A stretch of DNA of 64,000 bases from Lachnoclostridium sp. (GCA_021770065.1 JAETRR010000010.1:1-64000); one strand, 5' to 3'; counted from the first letter of the stretch, positions 45,461 to 55,112 are shown. Made by a program: numbers and translations. Notes: generated by a model not told the origin, from the sequence alone.

Positions 45461-46462
45461 ATGAGCAAAAAAGTATTATATGAGGGACCCGATCTATCTT
45501 ATCACAATGGGAATGTTGATATTAAGAGGATTCGTGATGCAGGATATAAAAGAGTAGGATTGCGGGCCGGATACGGCAAGAATAATGTAGATCAGAAGTA
45601 CGTTACCAATGCATTGGCCTGTTTTAATCTGGGTGTGGCTGTCCTGTTATATTGGTTTAGCTATGCTTATACAACGGCAATGGCGGCGGCAGAGGCCGGT
45701 TATGCGGTAGCACAGGCAAAAAAATACTGGAAAAAATGCCCGATTGCCTTTGACTTTGAGTATGACAGCGTAATCTACGCCCGGAAAAATGGTGTTGTAA
45801 TTACTAAAAAGCTTTGTACAGATATGGCCATAGCATTTTTAAAGGCAGTCAAAGATTCCGGTTATATACCGGTCATTTATACAAACAAGGATTACCTTAA
45901 AAATTATTTCGATATGTCGAGGATTACTGCAGAGCTTGGAACTGTATATGTCTGGTATGCCCGGTATACGTCCTCGCTTTCTTCCGGCGAGTTAGAGGAT
46001 GTTGACATCTGGCAGTATACATCCTCGGGCAGAATCCCGGGAGTTACCAGTAAGGTGGATCTCAATAAGTTTTATACGGATTTTGGGGGGCAGATCCCGG
46101 CAGAGCAAAAGCCGGCTTGTAATATCAATATCCTTAATTTCCAACGTGCAGCCAATAAAGACGGTTATCGGGATGCGGATGGGAAAAAGCTTGTAGAGGA
46201 TGGCATTGATGGGACAAAGACGCAGTATGTCCGGAAGCAGATATTCCTTAAGGCCAAGCTTTTACTCTGGGTAGGCTCCACTGGCGAGCTTGTAAAATGG
46301 CATCAGCGGCGTTGTAATGAAATTCTGGGGCATAACCAGACAGTCGATGGCAGATATGGAAAGACATCCAAGAGTGAAACCATAGAGCTGCAGAAAGAAC
46401 TGGGGCTTGCGATTGATGGCGTAGCCGGGTATAATACTTTACAAGCAGAGTTTTATAATTAA
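45461..46462 (+). CDS. Endolysin: GH25 lysozyme with C-terminal peptidoglycan-binding-like region
   Basis: GPDLSYHNGNVDIKRIRDAGYKRVGLRAGYG...PIAFDFEYD...VDIWQYTSSGRIPGV; C-term GIDGTKTQ, VDGRYGKTSKSETIELQKELGL. Confidence 0.9.
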   Translation: MSKKVLYEGPDLSYHNGNVDIKRIRDAGYKRVGLRAGYGKNNVDQKYVTNALACFNLGVAVLLYWFSYAYTTAMAAAEAGYAVAQAKKYWKKCPIAFDFEYDSVIYARKNGVVITKKLCTDMAIAFLKAVKDSGYIPVIYTNKDYLKNYFDMSRITAELGTVYVWYARYTSSLSSGELEDVDIWQYTSSGRIPGVTSKVDLNKFYTDFGGQIPAEQKPACNINILNFQRAANKDGYRDADGKKLVEDGIDGTKTQYVRKQIFLKAKLLLWVGSTGELVKWHQRRCNEILGHNQTVDGRYGKTSKSETIELQKELGLAIDGVAGYNTLQAEFYN

Positions 46463-46532
46463 TTTGTCACAGATTTTGTCATAAAAGCAGAAACTTCCTG
46501 TATTTATAGGGTTTATTGCACTTAAAAATCTA

Positions 46533-46553
46533 GTTCAAATCCTGTTACTCCGA
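46533..46553. repeat. attR core (21 bp)
   Basis: Identical to 55..75. Confidence 0.93.
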
Positions 46554-46586
46554 TTTTTAACAAAATCAGATAAAACATATTACTAC

Positions 46587-46662
46587 AGGAGTTGAAAGCT
46601 GCGGATATGCAGTAAGGTGTTAAGTGTAAGGACACCGGGAAAGAAAGTTCAACTTCTTTTTG
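46587..46662 (+). ncRNA. Candidate multibranched RNA with closing stem and U-rich tail
   Basis: AGGAGTTGAA/TTCAACTTCT closing stem (one G-U), inner hairpins CTGC-GGATAT-GCAG and GGTGT..ACACC, then TTTTTG. Confidence 0.5.
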
Positions 46663-46819
46663 TTATAACTATTTCTTGACAATTCGCAGATTGCTGCGGA
46701 ATCTATTTCGTCATGTTTCCCAAGCATATTACCACTTTTGTCTTTGAAAATCAATAAGAAGTAAGTATGGACGAATATAAATCATAAATGATAATTGCAG
46801 AAACAAGCAAAAGAATTTA

Positions 46820-46848
46820 TTGACAAAGCCGTCTATAACTGCTATATT
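46820..46848 (+). promoter_or_regulatory. Sigma-70-type promoter of glnA
   Basis: TTGACA - 17 nt - TATATT. Confidence 0.75.
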
Positions 46849-46861
46849 TTGAAACAGAGCA

Positions 46862-46897
46862 AAGGCGTTCAACATAGGAGGAGAACGCCTTTTTTTA
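46862..46897 (+). terminator. Promoter-proximal terminator-like hairpin in glnA leader
   Basis: AGGCGTTC-AACATAGGAGGA-GAACGCCT-TTTTTT. Confidence 0.75.
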
Positions 46898-46919
46898 CAT
46901 CATGGAAAGGAGAGAAGGC

Positions 46920-48266
46920 ATGAGCCACTTTACAAAAAAGGATATCTTAAGACTGGTGGAAGAGGAGGATGTGGAGTTTATCCGCCTGCAGTTTACGGAT
47001 TTGTACGGGAATCTGAAAAATGCGGCCATCACGGTGAGCCAGCTGGAGCGGGTGCTGGATAACAATTATGTATTTGACGGCTCTTGCGTGGACGGGTTTG
47101 TGGATGATAATGACACGGATATGTTTCTATGCCCGGATTTGGACACCTTTGTGATTTTCCCATGGAGGCCTCAGCAGGGAAAGGTTGCCCGTCTCATCTG
47201 CGATATTAAGCGGCCCGACGGGACGCCCTACGAGAGCGATCCCCGGTATATTTTAAAGAAGGTTCTGGAAGAGGCAGAGAGCATGGGCTACCAGTTTGAC
47301 GTGGGCCCGGAATGCGAGTTTTTCCTTTTCCACACAGACGACAACGGGGAGCCTACGACCTTCAGCCATGAACGGGCAGGCTACTGTGATATGAGTCCGA
47401 TTGATCTGGGAGAAAATGCAAGGCGCGACATGGTTATGACTCTGGAGGAAATGGATTTTGAGGTGGAGTCTTCTTTCCATGAGGTGGCTTCTGCCCAGCA
47501 TGAGATTGATTTCCGCTATGATGAGGCTCTTTTGACGGCGGATCACATTATGACCTTTAAGCTGGCGGTAAAGGCCATTGCACGGCGGTTCGGCCTTCAC
47601 GCTACCTTTATGCCGAAGCCTAAAACAGAGGAAAACGGTTCCGGCATGCATACGAATATGTCTCTGTCCCGGGATGGGAGGAATATTTTCCAGGATTCCG
47701 CGGATCCCAACGGCCTGAGCAGGGAAGCGTATTATTTTATCGGCGGTATCCTGAGGCACGCCAGAGGAATCACGGCCATCACGAATCCTCTGGTGAATTC
47801 CTACAAGCGGCTGTTTCCGGCACAGCAGGCATCAGGCTATATGGCACCGGGTTATGTGGCCTGGTCAGCGGTGAACCGGGCCCAGCTTATCCGAATACCG
47901 GCTCAGAGAGGAGAAAATGTGAGGATTGAGCTTCGAAGCCCCGATCCCTCCTGCAATCCCTATCTGGCACTGGCAGTGTGCCTGGCCGCCGGCCTGGAGG
48001 GAATAAGGGAACAGATTCTTCCGCCGGATCCGGTGGACAAAAGCAGCCGCAGAATGACGGATGAGGAGCGTAAGGCGAGGGGGATCGCGACGCTTCCGCG
48101 GAATCTCTGGGAAGCCTTAAATGCTATGGAAGAGGATGCTTTGGTGACAAAGGTTTTGGGAGAGAAAGTCAGCCGCAGCTATTGTGAGGCAAAGCGCAGA
48201 GAGTGGGAAGAATACTGTACACAGGTATCTGCCTGGGAGCTTGATACCTATCTTTATCGGATCTAG
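46920..48266 (+). CDS. glnA: Glutamine synthetase type I
   Basis: DLYGNLKNAAI, GSGMHTNMS, NSYKRLFP..., RIPAQRGENVRIELRSPDPSCNPYLALA. Confidence 0.95.
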   Translation: MSHFTKKDILRLVEEEDVEFIRLQFTDLYGNLKNAAITVSQLERVLDNNYVFDGSCVDGFVDDNDTDMFLCPDLDTFVIFPWRPQQGKVARLICDIKRPDGTPYESDPRYILKKVLEEAESMGYQFDVGPECEFFLFHTDDNGEPTTFSHERAGYCDMSPIDLGENARRDMVMTLEEMDFEVESSFHEVASAQHEIDFRYDEALLTADHIMTFKLAVKAIARRFGLHATFMPKPKTEENGSGMHTNMSLSRDGRNIFQDSADPNGLSREAYYFIGGILRHARGITAITNPLVNSYKRLFPAQQASGYMAPGYVAWSAVNRAQLIRIPAQRGENVRIELRSPDPSCNPYLALAVCLAAGLEGIREQILPPDPVDKSSRRMTDEERKARGIATLPRNLWEALNAMEEDALVTKVLGEKVSRSYCEAKRREWEEYCTQVSAWELDTYLYRI

Positions 48267-48392
48267 TATAGCTTTTGATAAAAAAACGAGCCAATTGCGC
48301 GGAATGTTTTTCGAGACGCTGTATTTGATAGTGCTGCGAAGTATTTTGCAGCTTTGGGACTTCTTGGGAAAGGCACTGTAGGGGGGATGTAC

Positions 48393-48941
48393 ATGACAAA
48401 TATTATTGTATTATTTCCGAAGGCGGAAGATGCCGGAAATGTACGCAGCCTCCTGGTGCGACACGGGTTTTCGGTATCTGCGGTCTGTACAACAGGGGCT
48501 CAGGCACTGACACAGGCCAATATTTTAGGCGACGGAATCCTGGTTTGCGGTTATAAATATCCGGATATGATTTATTCGGAGCTGCGTGCCTCCCTGCCCT
48601 CTCATTTTGAGATGATTCTGGTTGCCTCCCAGCGAGTCCTGAGTGAATGCGGAGATCCGGATCTCATGTGCATAGCTATGCCGATCAAGGTACGTGATCT
48701 GTTAAATACCCTGGATCTCATGGCAGAGCAGATAGCCCGTCGGAAAAAACGGCTGCGGCAGAAGCCGAAGGTGCGCTCGGAGGAGGAGAAAAAGATACTC
48801 CTTGAGGCAAAAAGCCTTTTGATGGAGCGGAACCATATGAGCGAGGAGGAAGCCCACCGTTATATCCAGAAATGCAGCATGGACAGCGGAACGAATCTGG
48901 TAGAAACGGCACAAATGGTATTGAGCCTTATGAATTTTTGA
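48393..48941 (+). CDS. ANTAR-domain response regulator
   Basis: Receiver-like N-terminus; C-terminal EEEKKILLEAKSLLMERNHMSEEEAHRYIQKCSMDSGTNLVETAQMVL. Confidence 0.85.
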   Translation: MTNIIVLFPKAEDAGNVRSLLVRHGFSVSAVCTTGAQALTQANILGDGILVCGYKYPDMIYSELRASLPSHFEMILVASQRVLSECGDPDLMCIAMPIKVRDLLNTLDLMAEQIARRKKRLRQKPKVRSEEEKKILLEAKSLLMERNHMSEEEAHRYIQKCSMDSGTNLVETAQMVLSLMNF

Positions 48942-48952
48942 TAGCGGCTTTA

Positions 48953-49038
48953 CCCTTTCGAATGAAAGTTTCTCTCAATACCAGTGTGTCGAAGCGGCTT
49001 TACCCTTTAGTGCCGTCGCGCAGCGACTTTAAATAGGA
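48953..49038 (+). repeat. Dispersed intergenic element, copy 1
   Basis: CCCTTTCGAATGAAAGTTTCTCTCA...TTTAGTGCCGTCGCGCAGCGACTTTAAATAGGAG. Confidence 0.75.
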
Positions 49039-49046
49039 GATTTAAG

Positions 49047-49910
49047 ATGAAGTTTACGAAAATGCATGGAATCGGCAACGATTACGTTTATGTGGACTGT
49101 ACCAGGGAGCCCTTAAAGAATCCCGGGGAAACGGCCCGTCTGGTAAGTGACCGGCACAAGGGCATCGGAGGGGACGGTCTGATTCTGATTCAGCCTTCCG
49201 GGGAAGCCGACTTTGAGATGGCTATGTACAATGCGGACGGCTCCTACGGAAAAATGTGCGGCAACGGAATCCGCTGTGTGGCCAAATATGTATACGATCA
49301 CGGCTTGACAGACAAGACGGATCTGCGGATTATTTCCGGAGGCGCTGTCAAATATCTCAAACTGACCGTAGAGAACGGCAGAGTGTCACAGGTGCGGGTA
49401 AATATGGGAGAGCCTGTTTTAGTCCCGTCCCTTATTCCCGTGAAGGGAGAAGGAGAGCGGCTTGTGGCCGAACCGATCACGATTGACGGGCAGAACTATG
49501 AAATGACCTGTGTTTCCATGGGCAATCCCCACGCGGTTGTGTTTTTAGAGGATGTAATGAACCTGAAGCTGGAAGAGCTGGGGCCGAAATTTGAGACACA
49601 TGAGCGCTTTCCGGATCGGGTGAACACGGAATTTGTACGTGTCATTGACAGAGAAACCCTTGAAATGCGTGTGTGGGAACGTGGATCAGGGGAAACTATG
49701 GCCTGCGGAACGGGAGCCTGCGCCGTGGCGGTAGCCGCGGCATTGAACGGCTTTTCCGGACGGAGTGTCACCGTCCGTCTTCTGGGAGGAGATCTGCAGA
49801 TTGACTGGAGCGGGGAAGACAACTGTGTATATATGACAGGTCCGGCAGCCGAGGTATTTCAGGGAGAGATTGACCTGGAAATGCTGCGCCCTTGCGACCA
49901 TACCCGTTAG
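49047..49910 (+). CDS. dapF: Diaminopimelate epimerase
   Basis: MKFTKMHGIGNDYVYVD, NADGSYGKMCGNGIRCVAKY, ETMACGTGACAVAVAA. Confidence 0.96.
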   Translation: MKFTKMHGIGNDYVYVDCTREPLKNPGETARLVSDRHKGIGGDGLILIQPSGEADFEMAMYNADGSYGKMCGNGIRCVAKYVYDHGLTDKTDLRIISGGAVKYLKLTVENGRVSQVRVNMGEPVLVPSLIPVKGEGERLVAEPITIDGQNYEMTCVSMGNPHAVVFLEDVMNLKLEELGPKFETHERFPDRVNTEFVRVIDRETLEMRVWERGSGETMACGTGACAVAVAAALNGFSGRSVTVRLLGGDLQIDWSGEDNCVYMTGPAAEVFQGEIDLEMLRPCDHTR

Positions 49911-49930
49911 TGCCATTGCGCAGCAATTTT
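49900..49930 (+). repeat. Dispersed intergenic element, partial copy 3 (hairpin part)
   Basis: CGTTAGTGCCATTGCGCAGCAATTTT. Confidence 0.6.
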
Positions 49931-49957
49931 ACGGAACCGGAATAAGGAGGACATATC

Positions 49958-51172
49958 ATGTACAAGATAAATGACAACTATTTAAAACTGCCGGGCAGTT
50001 ATCTTTTTTCCACTATCGGCAGGAAGGTGGCAGCTTACTCGGCAGAGCACCCGGAAAAGAATATCATTCGCCTGGGAATCGGAGACGTGACACAGCCGCT
50101 GGCTCCGGCTATTATAGACGCTATGCACAAGGCAGTAGATGAAATGGGCCGCGCAGAGACGTTTCGCGGCTATGCTCCGGATCTGGGCTATGAGTTTCTG
50201 CGAAATGCCATTTCTGAAGGAGACTATCAGTCCAGGGGAGCGGATATCAAAGCAGACGAAATCTTTGTGAGCGACGGTGCAAAGTGCGATTCCGGCAACA
50301 TTCAGGAGATTTTTAGTCTGGACAACAGGATTGCCGTCTGCGATCCGGTGTATCCTGTTTATGTGGATACCAATGCCATGGCAGGCAGAACAGGAACCTA
50401 TGATCCGAAAACGGAGATGTGGAGTGATGTGATCTACATGCCCTGTCTGAAGGAAAACGGCTTTGCTCCGGAGCTTCCAAAAGAGACACCGGATATGATT
50501 TACCTGTGCTTTCCCAACAATCCCACCGGTTCCGCTGTCACAAAGGATCAGCTTCAGACCTGGGTGGATTACGCCAATCGGGTCGGAGCGGTGATTATCT
50601 ATGATGCCGCTTATGAGGCTTACATTTCTGAGGAAAATGTACCTCATACTATCTATGAGTGTGAGGGAGCCAGAACCTGTGCCATTGAGCTGAAAAGCTT
50701 TTCCAAAAATGCAGGTTTTACCGGAGTGCGTCTGGGCTATACGGTGATTCCCAGAGACTTGAAATGCGGTGACGTATCGCTGCATGCGCTGTGGGCAAGA
50801 CGCCACGGAACGAAATACAACGGAGCGCCCTATATCATTCAACGGGCAGGTGAAGCAGTCTATTCCGAAGAAGGAAAGATCCAGCTAAAAGAACAGGTGG
50901 CCTATTATATGAAAAATGCCAGAACTATCTGTGAAGGGTTAAAGGAAGCAGGCTATACGGTTTTCGGAGGCGTGAATGCTCCTTATATCTGGTTAAAGAC
51001 CCCGGATAAAATGACCTCCTGGGAATTCTTTGATTATCTGCTTGGGGCTGCCGGAGTTGTAGGAACGCCCGGATCGGGCTTTGGCCCAAGCGGAGAAGGA
51101 TACTTCCGGCTGACTGCTTTTGGCTCCTATGAGAATACTCTGGCAGCCCTGGAGCGGATAAAACAGATTTAG
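49958..51172 (+). CDS. dapL: LL-diaminopimelate aminotransferase
   Basis: RLGIGDVTQPLAPAIIDAMHKAVDEMG, FCFPNNPTGSA-like region, ELKSFSKNAGFTGVRLGYTVIP. Confidence 0.95.
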   Translation: MYKINDNYLKLPGSYLFSTIGRKVAAYSAEHPEKNIIRLGIGDVTQPLAPAIIDAMHKAVDEMGRAETFRGYAPDLGYEFLRNAISEGDYQSRGADIKADEIFVSDGAKCDSGNIQEIFSLDNRIAVCDPVYPVYVDTNAMAGRTGTYDPKTEMWSDVIYMPCLKENGFAPELPKETPDMIYLCFPNNPTGSAVTKDQLQTWVDYANRVGAVIIYDAAYEAYISEENVPHTIYECEGARTCAIELKSFSKNAGFTGVRLGYTVIPRDLKCGDVSLHALWARRHGTKYNGAPYIIQRAGEAVYSEEGKIQLKEQVAYYMKNARTICEGLKEAGYTVFGGVNAPYIWLKTPDKMTSWEFFDYLLGAAGVVGTPGSGFGPSGEGYFRLTAFGSYENTLAALERIKQI

Positions 51173-51260
51173 AAAATAGTATTGAATCTGAGAGAGATAT
51201 GGCTTTATAGGTAATTTTCCAATTCGAACAAGAGCAGAAACATTTTAGGTATGAGGGGTG

Positions 51261-51306
51261 TCATGGAATGAGACGGAAAGGTCATTCCATGGCATTTTCT
51301 TTTTGT
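51261..51306 (+). terminator. Rho-independent terminator
   Basis: TCATGGAATGA-GACGGAAAGG-TCATTCCATGGCATTTTCTTTTT. Confidence 0.82.
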
Positions 51307-51338
51307 GAAGAAGCATGAAGTTTTCCCATAGAAAAACA

Positions 51339-51367
51339 TTTACATTGAAATCAGATTTGACTATAAT
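51339..51367 (+). promoter_or_regulatory. Promoter of the FtsA-like gene
   Basis: TTTACA - 17 nt - TATAAT. Confidence 0.75.
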
Positions 51368-51428
51368 GGTTTGTAGAAAGGCTGTGAGGGCAGAAATAAT
51401 TCCGCCCCAATGACGCAGGAGGGAAAGC

Positions 51429-53603
51429 ATGGCGGCAGTACAGGTAAAAAAGGCACAGATTCAGGCAGAACAGACCATTTTCGCGCTGGATATCGGAACC
51501 CGGAGCATTATCGGAATGGTGGGAACCGTAGAGAATGAAAAGGTCCGGATCATCGCTATTGAAAAGGAAGAACATACGGAGCGGGCAATGATCGACGGAC
51601 AGATCGAGAATATAGATAAGGTGGCGGCCCTGGCCGGAAAAGTGAAGCAGAGGCTTGAGAGCAAGCTTCATTTTAAGCTGGAGCGCGTATGTGTGGCGGC
51701 AGCAGGAAGAGCCCTTCGTACTAAACGGGCGGAATTTGAGATGGAGGTTTCAGGGACGGAGCTTATTGATGACGAGGTGATCAGCCGCCTGGAGGCAGGA
51801 GCCATCAGTAAGGCGGAGGAAGCCTTCGACGCGGAAAACCGGGCTATGGAGGACGGCCGCCGTTTCTATCTGGTTGGATATACGGTATGTCAGTACTATC
51901 TGGACAAATATATGATTTCCAGTCTGAAGGATCACAGGGGAAAGAATGTGAAGGTGGATCTCATAGCCACCTTTCTGCCAAGCGAGGTAGTGGAAAGCCT
52001 CTATACCACTATGAACAAGATCGGACTGGAGGTAGCCAGCATCACTCTGGAGCCTATTGCGGCCATCAATGCGGCTATTCCGGCCAATCTGCGGCTTTTG
52101 AATCTGGTGATGGTGGATATCGGCGCCGGGACTTCCGATATTGCGGCCTGTACGGACGGAAGCGTGACCGGCTATACTATGGCAACTGTGGCGGGTGATG
52201 AGGTGACGGAGACTCTGATGAAGGAGTATCTGGTGGATTTCCAGATGGCGGAGTCCATGAAAGCCCAGGCGGATCAGGAAGAGGAAATCACTTTTACGGA
52301 TATTTTGGGCTTTGAGCAGACCATTTCCAGAGAGGAGCTTTTGGAGTGCATTCAGGATACCTCGGATCTCCTTTGCCGTGAGATTGCGGAGAAGATTCTG
52401 GAGATCAACGGCAATCCCCCCTCGGCGCTGTTTCTGGCAGGAGGCGGCAGTAAGCTTACGGGGCTTAAGGAGGGACTGACGGCGGCTTTGCAGATGGATG
52501 CCAAGCGTGTAGCCATTGCAGGCAATAATTTCCGGACCAGTGCATTTTCCGATGAATATGATCTCAACAATCCGGAGTATGCCACGCCTCTTGGAATTGT
52601 GGTTTCTTCGGGGCTGAATCTCATCAATGCCAGCTTCCGGGTGATCTTGAACGGCAGACCGGCAAATCTGTTCCGAAACGGCAGCTTTACGGCTCTCAAT
52701 CTTCTGATGATGAATGGCTATAGCTTTCTGGATATAATGGGGCGCAGCGGCGCCAACCTGGTTGTAACGGTGAACGGAAAGCGGAAGGTATTCTATGGTA
52801 CTCCGGTGGAGCCGGCAGCTCTGTTTATCAATAAGAAAGAGGGGCGGCTGTCTGAGATTATACAGGCAGGGGACGAGATTGACTTTACACCGGCTGTTTC
52901 CGGCGTGTCGGCCAGGGCGAGTCTTGGAGATATTGACGGGGCGGCGGATGCTGTGGAGCTGACCCTCAACGGAATGCCTGCGGATCTGGAAACGCAGCTG
53001 AAAATGGGTGATGTGATAGTGATGAGGCGGCCGGGAGAGGAGGCAGAGCCGGAGGAAGCGGCAGAACCGGAGGAAACGGAAGAAACGGCAGAAACGGATG
53101 CTGCGCTTGAGCCGAGGGAGGAGATACCTGAGCCGAGGGAAGAGATGCCTGTTCCGGAGAAGACACCTGGGCCGGAGAGGGCGGTGATGCCGCAGATGGA
53201 ACCGGAGCCGGAAAAGGTAATTGTTCCGAAGGCAGCAGTGCCGGAAGCGGAAAAGTCAGATATACCGGATCAAGAAGAAGCGCCCAAACCGGTTCTGAAT
53301 CCCGGAGGAAATTTTGCACAGCGTTCTGTTTTGGAAGCGGCCTCCTCCCTGTCCCGGGCCGTGAAGGGGGAAAAGATGCCTGCACAGCCGCCGGAGATGC
53401 ATTTTCATCTGAATGGTCTGCCCATCACGCTGCCGAGAAAAGCGGACGGGGCGCCTTATTTTCTCATGGATATGATTCAGTATTCCGGAATTGATCTGAA
53501 GCAGCCCAAGGGGCGGATTGTTCTTACGGTCAATGGGATCCAGGGTCTGTTCCAGCAGGAACTGAAGGATGGAGACAATATTCGGATTGAAGAAGAGCTG
53601 TAG
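51429..53603 (+). CDS. FtsA-like actin-fold ATPase with long Glu/Pro-rich linker and C-terminal domain
   Basis: TIFALDIGTRSIIGMVG, VMVDIGAGTSDIAACTDG, LFLAGGGSKLTGL. Confidence 0.85.
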   Translation: MAAVQVKKAQIQAEQTIFALDIGTRSIIGMVGTVENEKVRIIAIEKEEHTERAMIDGQIENIDKVAALAGKVKQRLESKLHFKLERVCVAAAGRALRTKRAEFEMEVSGTELIDDEVISRLEAGAISKAEEAFDAENRAMEDGRRFYLVGYTVCQYYLDKYMISSLKDHRGKNVKVDLIATFLPSEVVESLYTTMNKIGLEVASITLEPIAAINAAIPANLRLLNLVMVDIGAGTSDIAACTDGSVTGYTMATVAGDEVTETLMKEYLVDFQMAESMKAQADQEEEITFTDILGFEQTISREELLECIQDTSDLLCREIAEKILEINGNPPSALFLAGGGSKLTGLKEGLTAALQMDAKRVAIAGNNFRTSAFSDEYDLNNPEYATPLGIVVSSGLNLINASFRVILNGRPANLFRNGSFTALNLLMMNGYSFLDIMGRSGANLVVTVNGKRKVFYGTPVEPAALFINKKEGRLSEIIQAGDEIDFTPAVSGVSARASLGDIDGAADAVELTLNGMPADLETQLKMGDVIVMRRPGEEAEPEEAAEPEETEETAETDAALEPREEIPEPREEMPVPEKTPGPERAVMPQMEPEPEKVIVPKAAVPEAEKSDIPDQEEAPKPVLNPGGNFAQRSVLEAASSLSRAVKGEKMPAQPPEMHFHLNGLPITLPRKADGAPYFLMDMIQYSGIDLKQPKGRIVLTVNGIQGLFQQELKDGDNIRIEEEL

Positions 53604-53692
53604 CCGTTTTCTTACCAAGGCTGCCGGGCGTGAGCGAAGTAATGGTAAATGGGAATGCAGATATGCTCTGTGACAGAGAAAGAAGATAATTT

Positions 53693-54487
53693 ATGAAGAT
53701 TGCGGATATCCACGTACATGTATTTCCGGATAAGCTGGCAAAAAAGGCGGCTCAATCCATCGGAGAATTTTATGATAAAGATACTTATACAATAGCGAGT
53801 ACGGATTGTTTGAGCAAAGAATTGGAGGAGGCAGGCATCAGCCGGTGTGTAATCAGCAATTCGGCTACTTCACCAAAGCAGGTTCACAACATCAATACTT
53901 TTTTGGCACAAGCGGCCCGTGAACATCCGGGGTATATTGGATTTGGCTCCCTTTATCCGGGAATGGAGGGATATGAGGAGGAGCTGGATCGAATGCAGGA
54001 ACTGGGGCTCCGGGGGCTTAAGATTCACCCGGATTTTCAGAAAGTTCCCATAGACGCTTCCTGTGGAATAGATATGTATCGCTCGATAGCCAGGAGAGGG
54101 CTTCCCGTATTGTTCCATATGGGAGATGACCGCTATGACTATTCTTCTCCTAAGCGTTTGACGAATCTTCTTAGAAAGGTACCGGATTTAAAGGTGATTG
54201 CCGCCCATTTTGGGGGGTGGACAATCTGGGAGCAGTCTTTTCATCATCCCCAGCCGGAGAATGTACTTTACGATACTTCCAGCACAATTCCGCTGGTATC
54301 ACGGGAATTGGTATACCGGATGTTTGATCGCTTTGGGCCGGAACGATTTCTTTTTGGATCTGATTTCCCCATGTGGAAGCCAAAAGATGCGCTGGAACAG
54401 CTTTTGAGTTTTGACTTGGGGCAGGATGTGATGGAGAAGATCTTGTGTGGGAATTTTTGTAAGCTATTAGGAGAGGATATTCTCTGA
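53693..54487 (+). CDS. Amidohydrolase family metal-dependent hydrolase
   Basis: MKIADIHVHVFPDKL, GLKIHPDFQ, RFLFGSDFPMWKP. Confidence 0.85.
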   Translation: MKIADIHVHVFPDKLAKKAAQSIGEFYDKDTYTIASTDCLSKELEEAGISRCVISNSATSPKQVHNINTFLAQAAREHPGYIGFGSLYPGMEGYEEELDRMQELGLRGLKIHPDFQKVPIDASCGIDMYRSIARRGLPVLFHMGDDRYDYSSPKRLTNLLRKVPDLKVIAAHFGGWTIWEQSFHHPQPENVLYDTSSTIPLVSRELVYRMFDRFGPERFLFGSDFPMWKPKDALEQLLSFDLGQDVMEKILCGNFCKLLGEDIL

Positions 54488-54525
54488 TAAAGTATGTACA
54501 ATGAGTAAAATAAGGCGGTGATTGC

Positions 54526-55112
54526 ATGACCATAGAAGAAATTCTTGTAGGGGAATCCTAAAATGTTGAATTCAAGGTAGATTTACCAGACAAAAGTTTA
54601 AAATATATGAAATCTGTGGTTGCTTTCGCCAATGGAATAGGCTGGAGATCACTTCTCCGGGTAAGATTCCTATGGGACAAACATTGGAGCGTATGAAAGA
54701 AGGATATTCTCAGATTCGCAATGAAGCGCTTGCTTATGCGTTCTCATATATGAACTTGATTGAACATTGGGGCAGCGGCATTCCTCGTATTATTAGTAAA
54801 GTAAAAGCTGCCGGGTTACAGGAGCCAGAGTTCATTGGCGGAGAGGTGGATTTGAGAATTAATATTTATCGAGGTCAGGTTCGGGACAATGACCACAAAA
54901 ATGATCTTAATAAATCGAAAGCGAACCTTGAAACTCAATTAATTGAGCTCATAATTCGAAATCCAGAAATGACACACAAAATGTTAAGTGAGGAGCTTTC
55001 TGTTTCCGCTGCGACTATCAAACGTGCGCTTACAAAATTGCGGCAAGAGGGCAAGGTTATTCGTAAGGGGTCTAATCGTAAGGGCAAATGGATTTTTACC
55101 GATAAAAAATAA
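54526..55112 (+). pseudogene. Degenerate AlbA_2 / ATP-binding HTH protein
   Basis: MTIEEILVGES-stop-NVEFKVDLPDKSLKYMKSVVAFANG, then LEITSPGKIPMGQTLERMKEGYSQIRNEALA... with the central part missing. Confidence 0.75.

Larger units (their letters stand above)
55..46553. mobile_element. Complete siphovirus-type prophage
   Basis: att repeats, integrase, repressor, terminase, portal, MCP, tail, lysis genes in canonical order. Confidence 0.93.

Noticed and set aside
46667-46860. Paired ANTAR hexaloop hairpins upstream of glnA
   Set aside because: No clear pair of 6-nt-loop stems was found between attR and the promoter, and the inferred TSS leaves no room for them before the terminator-like hairpin.
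52966-53385. - strand Ser/Pro-rich ORF
   Set aside because: Antisense of the Glu/Pro-rich linker of the FtsA-like gene; compositional artifact.
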